DNA of 64,000 nt from Clostridia bacterium. Lineage in GTDB: Bacteria; Bacillota; Clostridia; Christensenellales; Borkfalkiaceae. The translations under genes and the position numbers were made by a program. This document shows positions 40,132-48,895 of this stretch, one piece after another (within the stretch, counting starts at the first letter, position 1; each line of letters begins with the position of its first letter). The notes beneath the pieces are model-generated. The model ran no database searches, had not been told where the DNA came from, and saw only the letters and a program-made list of their open reading frames with translations. Location of the stretch: positions 1-64,000 of the forward strand of contig JAFTPU010000014.1 in the NCBI GenBank assembly GCA_017463105.1, given 5' to 3'.

Positions 40132-41173
40132 CTAACAACGACCTTATTTCCTTGAAAAATTCCGCCTCCGCATTTTCCGCGTCGACCTTTTTATACGGCT
40201 CGCCCTTTTTGAACAAAAGACACGAACCGTTCCCGCCCGCTATGCCGATATCCGCGTCCCGCGCTTCGCCCGGTCCGTTCACCACGCAACCCATCACGGC
40301 GATTTTCGCCCGCTTTTTATACGGCTTGACGAACGCCGTTACTTTCTCGGCAAGCGCCATGCTCGCCCACGCGCAACGCCCGCAGGTGGGGCAGGATACC
40401 ACCTCGACGAACGCCTCGTCCAACCCGCACGAACGCAAGATCAGCTTCGCCGCGTCGATCTCTTTTACGGGATCGTCGGTGAGCGATACGCGGATCGTAT
40501 CCCCTATTCCGTTTAACAAAAGGCTCCCGATCCCGACCGCGCTTTTCACGATCCCCGCTTCCGTCGTACCCGCCTCCGTCACGCCCACGTGCAAAGGATA
40601 GTCCGTCCTTTGCGCAAGCAACGTATACGCTTTCACCGTAAGCGGCACCGAGGACGCCTTCACCGAAACGACGATATCGTTTACGCCGAATTTCTCCAAT
40701 ATCCCCACGTTATACAGCGCGCTTTCCACCAGCGAATATTCGTTTTTGCCGTATTTTTCCAAAAAGTTTTTTTCAATACTGCCCGTATTCGCACCCACGC
40801 GTACGGGGATACCGTGCGCCTTTACGCAATCGGCAACGTACTTTATCTCCTTTTCGCCGCCGATGTTCCCGGGATTGATACGCACCTTGTGCGCTCCGTT
40901 TTCGATCGCCATAACGGCAAGCTTGGGCGAAAAATGAATATCCGCCACGAGCGGCAGTTTTATTTTCGAAACCACCTCTTTTACGGCGAGCGCGTCCGCC
41001 TCGTCGGACACCGCCACGCGCACGATCTCGCAGCCCGCTTTTTCCAGCGCGTTTATCTGCGCCGCCGTCTTTTCGACGTCCGCCGTTTTCGTCGTAGTCA
41101 TCGATTGTATTTTTACGCTTTCCCCCCCGCCGAGCTTTACTCCGCCGACGGATACGAGTTTCGTGTTATTCAT
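40118..41173 (-). CDS. ispG: 4-hydroxy-3-methylbut-2-enyl-diphosphate synthase (IspG)
   Basis: A 351-residue Fe-S enzyme of the non-mevalonate isoprenoid pathway. The TIM barrel starts with KLVSVGGVKLGGGESVKIQS-MTTT and contains LVADIHFSPKLAVMAIENGA. The 4Fe-4S ligands are seen in SCPTCGRC and GCVVNGPGEARDADIGIAGG. The length is that of the short bacterial form. Its stop lies within the start of the PolC-like exonuclease gene. Confidence 0.97.
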   Translation of the reverse strand: MNNTKLVSVGGVKLGGGESVKIQSMTTTKTADVEKTAAQINALEKAGCEIVRVAVSDEADALAVKEVVSKIKLPLVADIHFSPKLAVMAIENGAHKVRINPGNIGGEKEIKYVADCVKAHGIPVRVGANTGSIEKNFLEKYGKNEYSLVESALYNVGILEKFGVNDIVVSVKASSVPLTVKAYTLLAQRTDYPLHVGVTEAGTTEAGIVKSAVGIGSLLLNGIGDTIRVSLTDDPVKEIDAAKLILRSCGLDEAFVEVVSCPTCGRCAWASMALAEKVTAFVKPYKKRAKIAVMGCVVNGPGEARDADIGIAGGNGSCLLFKKGEPYKKVDAENAEAEFFKEIRSLLDEQS

Positions 41174-41202
41174 AGTCAGTTCCTTAATTTTGCATTCTGC
41201 AT

Positions 41203-41679
41203 TTACTTACGTTCCAGCTTCTCCGCTTTCATCATCTGTTTCAGCTCGGACATAAACGAGGACAGATCTTTGAACGAACGGTACACGGAAGCGTAACGCA
41301 CGTAGGCGACCTCGTCGACTTTTTTCAGACGCTCCATCACCATTTCGCCGATCGCCTTCGTCGTGATCTCGCTTTCCATACTGTTATACACCTGTTTGGA
41401 AATGTCCGCCACCATATCGTCGATCACCGACATCGGCACTGGGCGTTTTTCACACGACTTGATAATGCCGTTCCGCACCTTTTCCGCGTTATACGATTGC
41501 CGCGTTCCGTTGTTCTTTACCACGAGAATGGGCGTCACCTCGATTGTTTCATACGTCGTGAACCGACGTCCGCACCCCGTACATTCCCTACGGCGGCGTA
41601 TCGTTCTGTCGTCGTCCGCCGAACGGGAGTCGATCACCTTACTTTCCGTACAGTCGCAATATAAGCATTTCATACGCAA
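41203..41679 (-). CDS. nrdR: Transcriptional repressor NrdR
   Basis: A 158-residue NrdR, the ATP/dATP-sensing repressor of ribonucleotide reductase genes. The zinc ribbon is MKCLYCDCTESKVIDSR and RRRECTGCGRRFTTYE; the ATP-cone follows with ILVVKNNGTRQSYNAEKVRN and EVAYVRYASVYRSFKDL. It lies 12 bases downstream of rarA. Its targets would be the nrd operons elsewhere; no NrdR box is evident nearby. Confidence 0.97.
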   Translation of the reverse strand: MRMKCLYCDCTESKVIDSRSADDDRTIRRRRECTGCGRRFTTYETIEVTPILVVKNNGTRQSYNAEKVRNGIIKSCEKRPVPMSVIDDMVADISKQVYNSMESEITTKAIGEMVMERLKKVDEVAYVRYASVYRSFKDLSSFMSELKQMMKAEKLERK

Positions 41680-41691
41680 GCCCTCCGTTTT

Positions 41692-42999
41692 TTAACGTTT
41701 TTTCCCCTTTCTTTGACGTATCTCCGCCACTTCCTTTTCGTAGCCCCGATCGTTCGGGATATAATACACCTTATCCTTGAGGCTGTCGGGCAAATACTGT
41801 TGCTCGACGTACCCGCCGTAGTTATGCGGATATTTGTAATTGAGACTGTTCGCCTTATCTTCCTTTCCACCGTACGAATTGTCTTTAAGATAGGGCGGGA
41901 TATCGTCGTCGCGCACCTCTCTCGCGTCCGCTTTTGCCGCATACATCGCATTCACGACGGAATTGCTCTTTTCCGCCTCGCATACGTATATGATCGCCTC
42001 GGACAGCGGGATCATCGCTTCGGGATAACCGATCTTTTCCAGCGCGTACATCGCGGACGTCGCGATCTGCAGCGCGCGGGGGTCCGCCATACCCACGTCC
42101 TCCGCCGAATGTACGACGAGCCGACGGGCAACCGTCATCGGGTCGCAACCGCCCTCGATCAACCGCATCGCGTAATAGAGCGCGGCGTTCGCGTCGCTCC
42201 CGCGTAAGGACTTGCAAAACGCCGAAAGAAAATCGTAATACGTATCCTGATTGTAGGAAAGCGCTTTTCTCTGAATGGACTGCTCCGCGTCGGCAAGGGT
42301 GATATGCACTCTGCCCTCCCCGTCGGGGTCGCTTGTCAGCGCGGCGAGCTCGAGCGCGTTATAAGCCGAGCGGAGATCCCCCGCCGCCGTGCGCGCGATA
42401 TGTTCAATCGCGTCCTCGTCCGCCTGTATATTTTGCTTTCCCAAGCCCTTGTGTCGGCTTTTGAGCGCCGCTTTCAGCGCGCCGATAATGTCCTCGTCCG
42501 TAAGGTGCTTAAACTCGAAAACGCGGCACCTCGACACGATAGCGGGCGTCATCGCCGCATACGGATTCTCCGTCGTCGAGCCGATGAAAACGATCGTTCC
42601 CTGCTCGATCGCGGGAAGGAGCGAATCGCTCTGCGTCTTGTTGAAACGGTGACACTCGTCCAACAAAAGATACGTGCGTTTATTGAACAGTTTCAGATTT
42701 TCCCGCGCCGTTTCCACCGCTTTTTTTACGTCCGCCACACCCGCATTGACGGCGTTGAGCTTGATAAACTCGCCGTTCGTGCGAAGCGCGATAATGTTGG
42801 CAAGCGTCGTTTTTCCGCAACCGGGCGGTCCCCAAAAAATACAACTGCCCAATCTGTCCGTCGCAATGGCGCGGCGGAGAAGCGAGCCCTCGGCAACGAT
42901 GTGCTTCTGCCCGATAAATTCGTCCAGCGAATTGGCGCGCATGCGCTCGGCAAGCGGCTTCGCCGTTTCTTCGTTTCTGTTAAAATCGAATAAATCCAT
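41692..42999 (-). CDS. rarA: Replication-associated recombination protein A (RarA/MgsA)
   Basis: A 435-residue AAA+ ATPase working at stalled forks. It starts MDLFDFNRNEETAKPLAERM and has LDEFIGQKHIV, Walker A FWGPPGCGKTTLANI, Walker B LLLDECHRFNK, sensor VFIGSTTENPYAA and AAGDLRSAYNALELAA. The C-terminal tetramer domain includes DTYYDFLSAFCKSLRGSDAN. The ATG at 42999 is chosen because the longer frame would run into the patatin gene. Confidence 0.96.
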   Translation of the reverse strand: MDLFDFNRNEETAKPLAERMRANSLDEFIGQKHIVAEGSLLRRAIATDRLGSCIFWGPPGCGKTTLANIIALRTNGEFIKLNAVNAGVADVKKAVETARENLKLFNKRTYLLLDECHRFNKTQSDSLLPAIEQGTIVFIGSTTENPYAAMTPAIVSRCRVFEFKHLTDEDIIGALKAALKSRHKGLGKQNIQADEDAIEHIARTAAGDLRSAYNALELAALTSDPDGEGRVHITLADAEQSIQRKALSYNQDTYYDFLSAFCKSLRGSDANAALYYAMRLIEGGCDPMTVARRLVVHSAEDVGMADPRALQIATSAMYALEKIGYPEAMIPLSEAIIYVCEAEKSNSVVNAMYAAKADAREVRDDDIPPYLKDNSYGGKEDKANSLNYKYPHNYGGYVEQQYLPDSLKDKVYYIPNDRGYEKEVAEIRQRKGKKR

Positions 43000-43012
43000 A
43001 ACGTTCCCGTCT

Positions 43013-43792
43013 TTAAGAAAGTAGCTTTTTGATCTTTTTCGCCTGCGCCTTGCCCAACTCGTAGCCTTTGTCGCAAGCAAACCTGAAATGCTTGAAGGAA
43101 TATTGACTCATATTCCCGAGCTCGGGCTCGAGCCAAAGATCGAATACGCCCTCGTCCTTTTCCTTCCTGATCGCCGTGCGGGCGTTGTCCATGATATCGA
43201 TCATTTCAAGAAGCACGCCGAGCGTCGTGGGCATCTTTTCGCTGCAATCGCGCTTGCCCAAAACGTCCACCGCCACCACGACGTCCGCGCCCATAGCCTT
43301 CGCATATTTGTAAGGCACGCGGTCTAAAATGCCGCCGTCCACAAGACGCATGCCGTCCCGTTCCGTCGGCTTGAAGATCGCGGGGATACTCGACGAGGCG
43401 ATCACCCCGTCCAATACCTTCCCCTCGGAAAACTCGATCACCGATTGCGAGATCATGTCCACCGCAATACAGCGGAAAGGCATCTTTAAATCCTTGAACT
43501 CGATATCGCCGATATACCGCTCGAGAAGCTTGCGGATCTTTCTGGTATCGAACAATCCGCCCCGTTTACCGGACGGCGCGATCAGATCGAGCAGACGGAG
43601 CTTGAACACCGCCTTTTTCATCTCCTCGATCGAAAGTCCCGACGCATACGCCGCGCCGATCACCGAACCCATGGAACAGCCCGTTATGAAATCGGGCTTG
43701 ATCCCTTCCTCCTCCATTGCCTGTAAAAATCCGACGTGCGCCACGCCGCGGCTACCGCCCGCGCCGAGCGCAAAACCGAGCTTCTTTTTCAA
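43013..43792 (-). CDS. Patatin-like phospholipase (RssA-type)
   Basis: A 259-residue patatin-fold protein with LGFALGAGGSRGVAHVGFLQ (oxyanion loop), the nucleophile Ser in ITGCSMGSVIGAAYASG and the Asp of the dyad in RLVDGGILDRVP. It is soluble, without signal peptide, and of RssA/YchK size. Likely an intracellular lipid acyl hydrolase; the substrate is unknown. It is 14 bases before rarA. Confidence 0.92.
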   Translation of the reverse strand: MKKKLGFALGAGGSRGVAHVGFLQAMEEEGIKPDFITGCSMGSVIGAAYASGLSIEEMKKAVFKLRLLDLIAPSGKRGGLFDTRKIRKLLERYIGDIEFKDLKMPFRCIAVDMISQSVIEFSEGKVLDGVIASSSIPAIFKPTERDGMRLVDGGILDRVPYKYAKAMGADVVVAVDVLGKRDCSEKMPTTLGVLLEMIDIMDNARTAIRKEKDEGVFDLWLEPELGNMSQYSFKHFRFACDKGYELGKAQAKKIKKLLS

Positions 43793-43830
43793 ATCCTTAT
43801 TTATCCCCCCGTTATTCGATTATTTATATT

Positions 43831-44691
43831 TTATTGTTCGCGACTGTATGCGCCGAGAAGCTTACATTCCAGCGTATTTTCTCTGATCGCATTCAACATT
43901 TCCTGCACCTGCGCCGAAGCGATATCGCAATCCGCCTCGATAAAGAAACGGTAATCGCCCACGCGGTTTTTCACGGGACGGCTCTCGATCTTCGTCATGT
44001 TGATACCGTACTTCGCGATGATCTGCAACAGCGCGACGAGACTCCCCGGCTTATGCTGCGAAACGGTGGAAAAGAACACGCGTTCGCTGTTTGCGGGCAA
44101 CGTGTTTTTGCCCTTTTTCACCAGCAGGAAATGCGTAAAATTGTTCTTTTCGTCCGCGATCGATTCCTCGCCCAGCACGAAATCCCCGCGCAGATTTTTC
44201 GTATGCACGCCCGCGATCGCCGCGCTCTTGCCCGACTCGTCCTCCATCGCGCGCGTCACGCCGAACGCCGTCGATTCCGTTTCGCGTAAAGAAGCGAACG
44301 GCATTTCCTTGCTCAAAAACGCCGCGCACTGGTCGAGCGCCTGACGGTGAGAATATACCCGACCGATCTCGGACAGCTTCACGCCCTTTTTATATACGAG
44401 CCTGTGATCGACCCGCAAGATCAATTCCTTCACCGCGTACAGATCCTCAGAGGCTTGCAACAGATCGAGATTTTGCAATACGCCCCCTTGCAGACTGTTT
44501 TCTATGGGAAGCGCCGCCGCGTCCACTCTGCCGCTTTCGACCGCGGCGAATACTTCGGGAAAGTTACGGAAAGGAATACACTCGTCCGCCCACGCCTTGC
44601 CCGCGTCGGCTGTTCTCGTTTCCGTTTCGAGGAAGGCTTGCGCCGCCAAATGCGAATAACTGCCTTCCGGACCTAAAAATGCGATTTTCAT
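43831..44691 (-). CDS. pheA: Prephenate dehydratase
   Basis: A 286-residue monofunctional PDT, forming phenylpyruvate from prephenate. It starts MKIAFLGPEGSYSHLAAQAF and has ALPIENSLQGGVLQNLDLL and ESTAFGVTRAM, the conserved Thr/Phe motif of the active site. The C-terminal ACT domain has HKPGSLVALLQIIAKYGINM and TKIESRPVKNRVGDYRFFIE, the phenylalanine-binding ESRP motif, so feedback inhibition is expected. It follows aroF and a possible internal promoter. Confidence 0.96.
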   Translation of the reverse strand: MKIAFLGPEGSYSHLAAQAFLETETRTADAGKAWADECIPFRNFPEVFAAVESGRVDAAALPIENSLQGGVLQNLDLLQASEDLYAVKELILRVDHRLVYKKGVKLSEIGRVYSHRQALDQCAAFLSKEMPFASLRETESTAFGVTRAMEDESGKSAAIAGVHTKNLRGDFVLGEESIADEKNNFTHFLLVKKGKNTLPANSERVFFSTVSQHKPGSLVALLQIIAKYGINMTKIESRPVKNRVGDYRFFIEADCDIASAQVQEMLNAIRENTLECKLLGAYSREQ

Positions 44692-44721
44692 ATATGACCT
44701 CTTGTAAGTAAAATTTAGTAA

Positions 44722-44751
44722 ATTTTATCGGTAATTTTATAAATTATTCAA
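44722..44751 (-). promoter_or_regulatory. Possible pheA promoter
   Basis: Minus-strand TTGAAT (44746-44751) and TAAAAT (44722-44727) with an 18-base spacer in the AT-rich aroF-pheA gap. Confidence 0.45.
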
Positions 44752-44755
44752 TCTA

Positions 44756-45772
44756 TCACACCTGCTCGGCGATATTGCAAAGCAATCTTTCCGTATCCTC
44801 CCAACCGAGGCAGGGGTCGGTGATCGACTTTCCGAACACCTCGTCGTGCTTCTGCGAGCCCTCGACGAGGAAGCTTTCGATCATGAAGCCCTTGACGATC
44901 TTCTTGAAGTCGGCGTCGAAACGGCGGTTTTGCATGACCTCCTCCGCGATACGGATCTGCTGACGGAATTTCTTGCCCGAATTGGAATGGTTACAATCGA
45001 TCACGATCGCGGGATTTTGCAACCCCGTGTACATCTCCGCAAGCTGCATTACCGTTTCGTAGTGGAAATTCGGCACGTCCGCACCCGAACCGTCCACGCC
45101 GCCGCGCAAAATCGCGTGCGCGTACGGATTTCCGTCCGAGCTCACCTGATAATTTCTGTATTTGAATACCTGCGGACTCTGCGCCGCGAAAATGGAATTA
45201 ACGAGCGCGATGATATTCCCGCTCATGGGATTTTTCAAGCCCACGGGCGCGTCGATACCGCTTGCCACCTGTCTGTGCAGCTGATCTTCCACGCTTCTCG
45301 CACCCACCGCGTGATAGGACAAAAGATCCTCTACGTACGCGGTATTTTCGGGATAGAGCATTTCGTCTGCCGCCGTCAAACCCGATTCGTTCATCGCCGC
45401 AAGGTGCAACGCACGGATACTGCGGATACCGCGTGCGATGTCCGCCGCCCCCTCGGGATCGGGCTGTAAGAACATTCCCTTATACCCTACGCCCTTGGTA
45501 CGGGGCTTGTTGGTATAAATTCTCGGCACGATCACAAGCTTGTCTTTGACCTTTTGGTTCAGCTTGCCCAGACGGGAAATATATTCGAGCGTAGGCGCGG
45601 GCTCGTGCGCGGAACAAGGTCCCACGACGACGAGCATTTTGTCGCTTTTGCCCGAGATAACGTCGCGTATCTCCTCGTCGCGGACTTTCTTGATCTTTTT
45701 CAGTTCCGCCGTCATCGGCGATTCCGCGATAAATTCTTCGGGTTCGGGAATAAAGTACTGCTTTTCCAACAT
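44756..45772 (-). CDS. aroF: 3-deoxy-7-phosphoheptulonate synthase (class I DAHP synthase)
   Basis: A 338-residue DAHP synthase condensing erythrose-4-phosphate and PEP, the first shikimate step. It shows LVVVGPCSAHEPAPTLEYIS, RIYTNKPRTKGVGYKGMFLQ, DLLSYHAVGARSVEDQLHRQ, VDGSGADVPNFHY and VIDCNHSNSGKKFRQQIRIA. This is the AroF/G/H type, usually feedback-controlled by aromatic amino acids. It sits directly upstream of pheA. Confidence 0.96.
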   Translation of the reverse strand: MLEKQYFIPEPEEFIAESPMTAELKKIKKVRDEEIRDVISGKSDKMLVVVGPCSAHEPAPTLEYISRLGKLNQKVKDKLVIVPRIYTNKPRTKGVGYKGMFLQPDPEGAADIARGIRSIRALHLAAMNESGLTAADEMLYPENTAYVEDLLSYHAVGARSVEDQLHRQVASGIDAPVGLKNPMSGNIIALVNSIFAAQSPQVFKYRNYQVSSDGNPYAHAILRGGVDGSGADVPNFHYETVMQLAEMYTGLQNPAIVIDCNHSNSGKKFRQQIRIAEEVMQNRRFDADFKKIVKGFMIESFLVEGSQKHDEVFGKSITDPCLGWEDTERLLCNIAEQV

Positions 45773-45808
45773 AATCGAAAACTCCTTCTTTTATACTTTC
45801 GTGTAAAT

Positions 45809-46447
45809 TTATTTTTCTTTTTTTACGATCTCCGCACTTTTTGTCAACGTACATTCCGTGCCGTCGTAGCCTGTGGGAACGGGCATATTTTTCTCTATGA
45901 ATTCGGGGACTTTTGCTTGCAATGCGCCCACCAGCTTTTCCGTAAATTCTATCCCCTCTTCTTCGGGGACGGATACCCTTACGTAGATAAAGCTTCTCGC
46001 CAAAGCCGTTCCATCGTCCGCATAATACGTATCGTAAGAATACGCAATAAAACTCTTGAAGCTCTTGAGATCGACTTCCGTTTCTATCCCACTTGCCACT
46101 TCTTCCGCAAAGATATCGGAGGAAAGAAGCTTCACCATCGTATTCATTACGTGGTTACCGTACGCACCGTATACGGCGTACTGACTTTCCTCGTCCGTCC
46201 CTTCGCTCGCCTCGCCGTCCAAACGGGGATTTACGAAAAAGGTAAGCCGACATTCGTAATTATATTCTTTCGATTCCTCTTCGTCTTCCGTATCGGAGCT
46301 TTCCTCGATATTCTCCGAGCTCTCTTCCGTTACGCTTTCCGTATCCGTATTTTCCGCAGTATCCGTTCCGAACGAGACTTGCGGACCGCAAGCGCAAAAG
46401 CACGAAAAGGCTATACAAAATATTGCCGCGATAAAACTTTTCCTCAT
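45809..46447 (-). CDS. Wzz-like lipoprotein
   Basis: A 212-residue protein with signal MRKSFIAAIFCIAFSCFCAC (lipobox-like FCAC) and a Glu/Ser/Thr/Asp-rich linker (about residues 28-60). The globular part has LTFFVNPRLDG, YGAYGNHVMNTMVKLLSSDI and RSFIYVRVSVPEEEGIEFTE. The N-x-MN-T-x4-L-x-S pattern resembles the periplasmic domain of Wzz/CpsC chain-length or tyrosine-kinase-adaptor proteins. The usual two membrane helices are absent; a lipid anchor would replace them. The ATG overlaps the coaD stop (ATGA). Confidence 0.5.
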   Translation of the reverse strand: MRKSFIAAIFCIAFSCFCACGPQVSFGTDTAENTDTESVTEESSENIEESSDTEDEEESKEYNYECRLTFFVNPRLDGEASEGTDEESQYAVYGAYGNHVMNTMVKLLSSDIFAEEVASGIETEVDLKSFKSFIAYSYDTYYADDGTALARSFIYVRVSVPEEEGIEFTEKLVGALQAKVPEFIEKNMPVPTGYDGTECTLTKSAEIVKKEK

Positions 46448-46926
46448 TTCGCCCACACTTTTTCTATATATTCTTTCACTTCTTTCGTCACGTATTCGTC
46501 GATCGGCGTGCCGAATCGAAGGCTGTTTCTGACCATCGACGAGCTGACGTGGAGAAGCTCCTGCGGACAGGGCAGATACACCGTCACAAGCTCCTTATCC
46601 AGCTTCTTGCTTGCGTAGAAATTCGCGTTCTCGAAATCGAGGTCGACCCCGTTTCTGATGCCGCGCACGTAAAATTTCGTGTCCTCTTTTTTTAAAAGCT
46701 CCGCCACCGTGCCCTCGAACGCGATCACGCGGAGACGAGTCTCGCTCGGAAACGTCAGCTTCCACATTTCCTTGCGCTGTTCCACGGTAAAGCAAGGGGT
46801 TTTCGAGGGATTGACGAGAAGCGCGATCACAACCTCGTCGAAAAGCTTTAAGCAATCCTCTGCAAGCGCTTTATGCCCGAGCGTAGGCGGATCGAACGTA
46901 CCCGCAAATATACATTTTCTGTTCAT
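46444..46926 (-). CDS. coaD: Phosphopantetheine adenylyltransferase
   Basis: A 160-residue CoaD, the penultimate step of coenzyme A synthesis. It shows CIFAGTFDPPTLGHKALAED (with the TxGH nucleotidyl-transferase motif), LLVNPSKTPCFTVEQRKEMW, YVRGIRNGVDLDFENANFYA and LLHVSSSMVRNSLRFG (the ISST motif variant). The ATG overlaps the rsmD stop by four bases, the normal rsmD-coaD pairing. Confidence 0.96.
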   Translation of the reverse strand: MNRKCIFAGTFDPPTLGHKALAEDCLKLFDEVVIALLVNPSKTPCFTVEQRKEMWKLTFPSETRLRVIAFEGTVAELLKKEDTKFYVRGIRNGVDLDFENANFYASKKLDKELVTVYLPCPQELLHVSSSMVRNSLRFGTPIDEYVTKEVKEYIEKVWAK

Positions 46927-47477
46927 TCGCCCACCTCTTCTTTTTTTCTGAAAAACGTCAGATACGCTTTGCCGTATTTTCTTTCGTCGTATTTTTCCAA
47001 ACCGTCGACCTCGCCTTCGAACGGGCGGTCGCGTTCGTACACGGCGATACCGTCCGCCGTCAAAAGTCCCTTTTGCGCAATCTTGCATAACGCCTTTTCC
47101 CCGTAATCGAAACGGTAAGGCGGGTCGATAAACACAAGATCGAACTGTCCGCGCAAGCCGTCCAAACAAACCGCATAATCGTAATTGGTTATCCGCGCTT
47201 CCTCCGCAGGGATCTTCAACGCCGCGAGATTGCTCCTCAATATCGCAAGACTGTCTTTCGACAGATCGTTAAACGTAACCTCTTTCGCGCCGCGCGACAG
47301 GCTCTCGAGCCCCAGCGCGCCGCTCCCCGCGAACAGATCGAGTACCCTCGCGCCGTACGTCTTCGTCGACAGGATATTGAACAACGCCTCGCGTGCCCGA
47401 TCGGACGTGGGACGCACGTTCTCGCCCGCAAATTCTTTGAGCACTCTGCTTCTGTATTTACCGCCGATGATCCGCAT
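46923..47477 (-). CDS. rsmD: 16S rRNA (guanine-N2)-methyltransferase RsmD
   Basis: A 184-residue methyltransferase for G966 of 16S rRNA (E. coli numbering). It starts MRIIGGKYRSRVLKEFAGEN, with VRPTSDRAREALFNIL, VLDLFAGSGALGLESLSRGA (SAM site) and LVFIDPPYRFDYGEKAL (catalytic DPPY). Confidence 0.95.
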   Translation of the reverse strand: MRIIGGKYRSRVLKEFAGENVRPTSDRAREALFNILSTKTYGARVLDLFAGSGALGLESLSRGAKEVTFNDLSKDSLAILRSNLAALKIPAEEARITNYDYAVCLDGLRGQFDLVFIDPPYRFDYGEKALCKIAQKGLLTADGIAVYERDRPFEGEVDGLEKYDERKYGKAYLTFFRKKEEVGE

Positions 47478-47488
47478 GTCGTCCGTCC

Positions 47489-48241
47489 TTATTTACGTTT
47501 TTTGGGCTTCGTGCCGGGGAGTCCGCCGTAATTGATTTTTTTTGGTTTGTTTGCTTCCGCCGCCGCGGCTTTATCCGCAAGCTCCTGCTGACGTATCGTC
47601 TTATTCCTCTTGCCGTATGCGCCCGCGATGTACATTCCGCCCGTGATCGCTATGGGGATGAGCGCAAACAGACAGGTGAGGAAATAGCTGATCGCGTAAC
47701 CGCTTGCATTGAGATAGAAGAAAGGCAGGATCGACCACCCCGAAAGCAGGAAGCAAGCGATAACGACTACGCCGAAGCCTACCCCCCACGCGCCGCCCTC
47801 TTCGAACACGGTGTTTATTTTCGTCTGATTTATCCCGAAGATCAAGCCCGCGATCAAGGTGAACAGACCGCAGAACGCGCCGACCGCAAAGCCTTTCCAG
47901 ATACGATATTCCTTCGCTTCCTTATGCGTGGAAATTTTGAAGCCTTCGCCGTATTGCGCCGCCGATACGCGCTTCATATTACCCGATACGAGCATTTCGT
48001 AAGCATTGCCGCCCTGTGCGTAGCTGACCAAACCGTTATAAGCCATCGCCACGATCCCGCAGACAAGCGTCCACCCAAGCTTCGCACTATCCCACGCATA
48101 AACGATGTCCTCGCCCTTCATCGTAAGCATCAACAAGACCGCCCCCGCGCAAAAATACATAAGCGCCGCGGGGATCGAACCCTTGAACAGTTCCCAAATC
48201 TGTCTGCCGATTTTCTTCATCGTCTTTTTTACTTTTCCCAT
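47489..48241 (-). CDS. Multi-pass membrane protein of unknown function
   Basis: A 250-residue protein with about six hydrophobic helices: AALMYFCAGAVLLMLTM, WTLVCGIVAMAYNGLVSYA, VGAFCGLFTLIAGLIFGI, GVGFGVVVIACFLLSGWSIL, YAISYFLTCLFALIPIAIT and a last short one. The N-terminus is basic, and the tail is charged with KPKKINYGGLPGTKPKKRK. It lies 11 bases before rsmD. No family recognised; the paired helix pattern suggests an internal duplication. Confidence 0.75.
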   Translation of the reverse strand: MGKVKKTMKKIGRQIWELFKGSIPAALMYFCAGAVLLMLTMKGEDIVYAWDSAKLGWTLVCGIVAMAYNGLVSYAQGGNAYEMLVSGNMKRVSAAQYGEGFKISTHKEAKEYRIWKGFAVGAFCGLFTLIAGLIFGINQTKINTVFEEGGAWGVGFGVVVIACFLLSGWSILPFFYLNASGYAISYFLTCLFALIPIAITGGMYIAGAYGKRNKTIRQQELADKAAAAEANKPKKINYGGLPGTKPKKRK

Positions 48242-48277
48242 GATTTTTCTCCGATTTTTTGTTTTTCTCCCGTATTC

Positions 48278-48895
48278 CTATTTCCGAATTTTTCCATCCG
48301 TATAAACAACTTGCTTGTCCGTTACGATATATTCGAGCGGCACGTCCGTTTCCGTGTGCGGTACGCTCTGCATAATTTGGAAATCGTAACAATACCCTAT
48401 CCGCACCGTGCTTTTATATTTTGCGAAATACCGATCGTAATACCCGCCGCCGTAGCCCAAACGATTCCCCTGCCTGTCCACAGCCAAAAGCGGTACGATC
48501 GCAAAATGCATTTCCTCGTCCGTCTCCTCGCCCACGGGCTCGCGGATCCCTCGCTCGTTCAGCATGAGATCTTCGCCGAGCGGTACTACCTGTAATTCCC
48601 GTCCTTCTACACGAGGACAAAACGCCGTAAACCCGTTTTCTTTTAACGCCTCCGTCAATCCGTCCGTCGGAGCCTCCGACGAATAGGAAAGATATAAAAA
48701 TACGTTTCGCCGCGTACCTGCCCCCGTCGTTTCCCCGCAAAGCTTTTTTAAAAGCGCAAGCGTATTTTCGATCAAAAGAGCTTCCTTTACGTCCCGATTT
48801 TCGTTTTGTGCGCGACGGTCTTTCGCATATTTTCTGAGCGTTGCTTTGCTCGGTTCGCCGTCCGTTTCCACAAACCGCAGTTTATTCGTAATCAT
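48278..48895 (-). CDS. 5-formyltetrahydrofolate cyclo-ligase
   Basis: A 205-residue MTHFS-family enzyme, which returns 5-formyl-THF to the folate pool using ATP. It has SKATLRKYAKDRR at the basic N-terminus and the family signature in LGYGGGYYDRYFAKY, preceded by AIVPLLAVDRQGNR. Its start overlaps the end of alr by 14 bases. Confidence 0.93.
   Translation of the reverse strand: MITNKLRFVETDGEPSKATLRKYAKDRRAQNENRDVKEALLIENTLALLKKLCGETTGAGTRRNVFLYLSYSSEAPTDGLTEALKENGFTAFCPRVEGRELQVVPLGEDLMLNERGIREPVGEETDEEMHFAIVPLLAVDRQGNRLGYGGGYYDRYFAKYKSTVRIGYCYDFQIMQSVPHTETDVPLEYIVTDKQVVYTDGKIRK

Noticed and set aside
44756..45772. Search for a T-box or tryptophan/phenylalanine leader before aroF and pheA
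   Set aside because: The gap upstream of aroF is only about 36 bases and the aroF-pheA gap about 64; neither has T-box core sequence or a terminator with a leader peptide.
46927..47169. 80-codon N-terminal extension of coaD
   Set aside because: It is an out-of-frame reading of rsmD; the ATG at 46926 gives the standard CoaD start.
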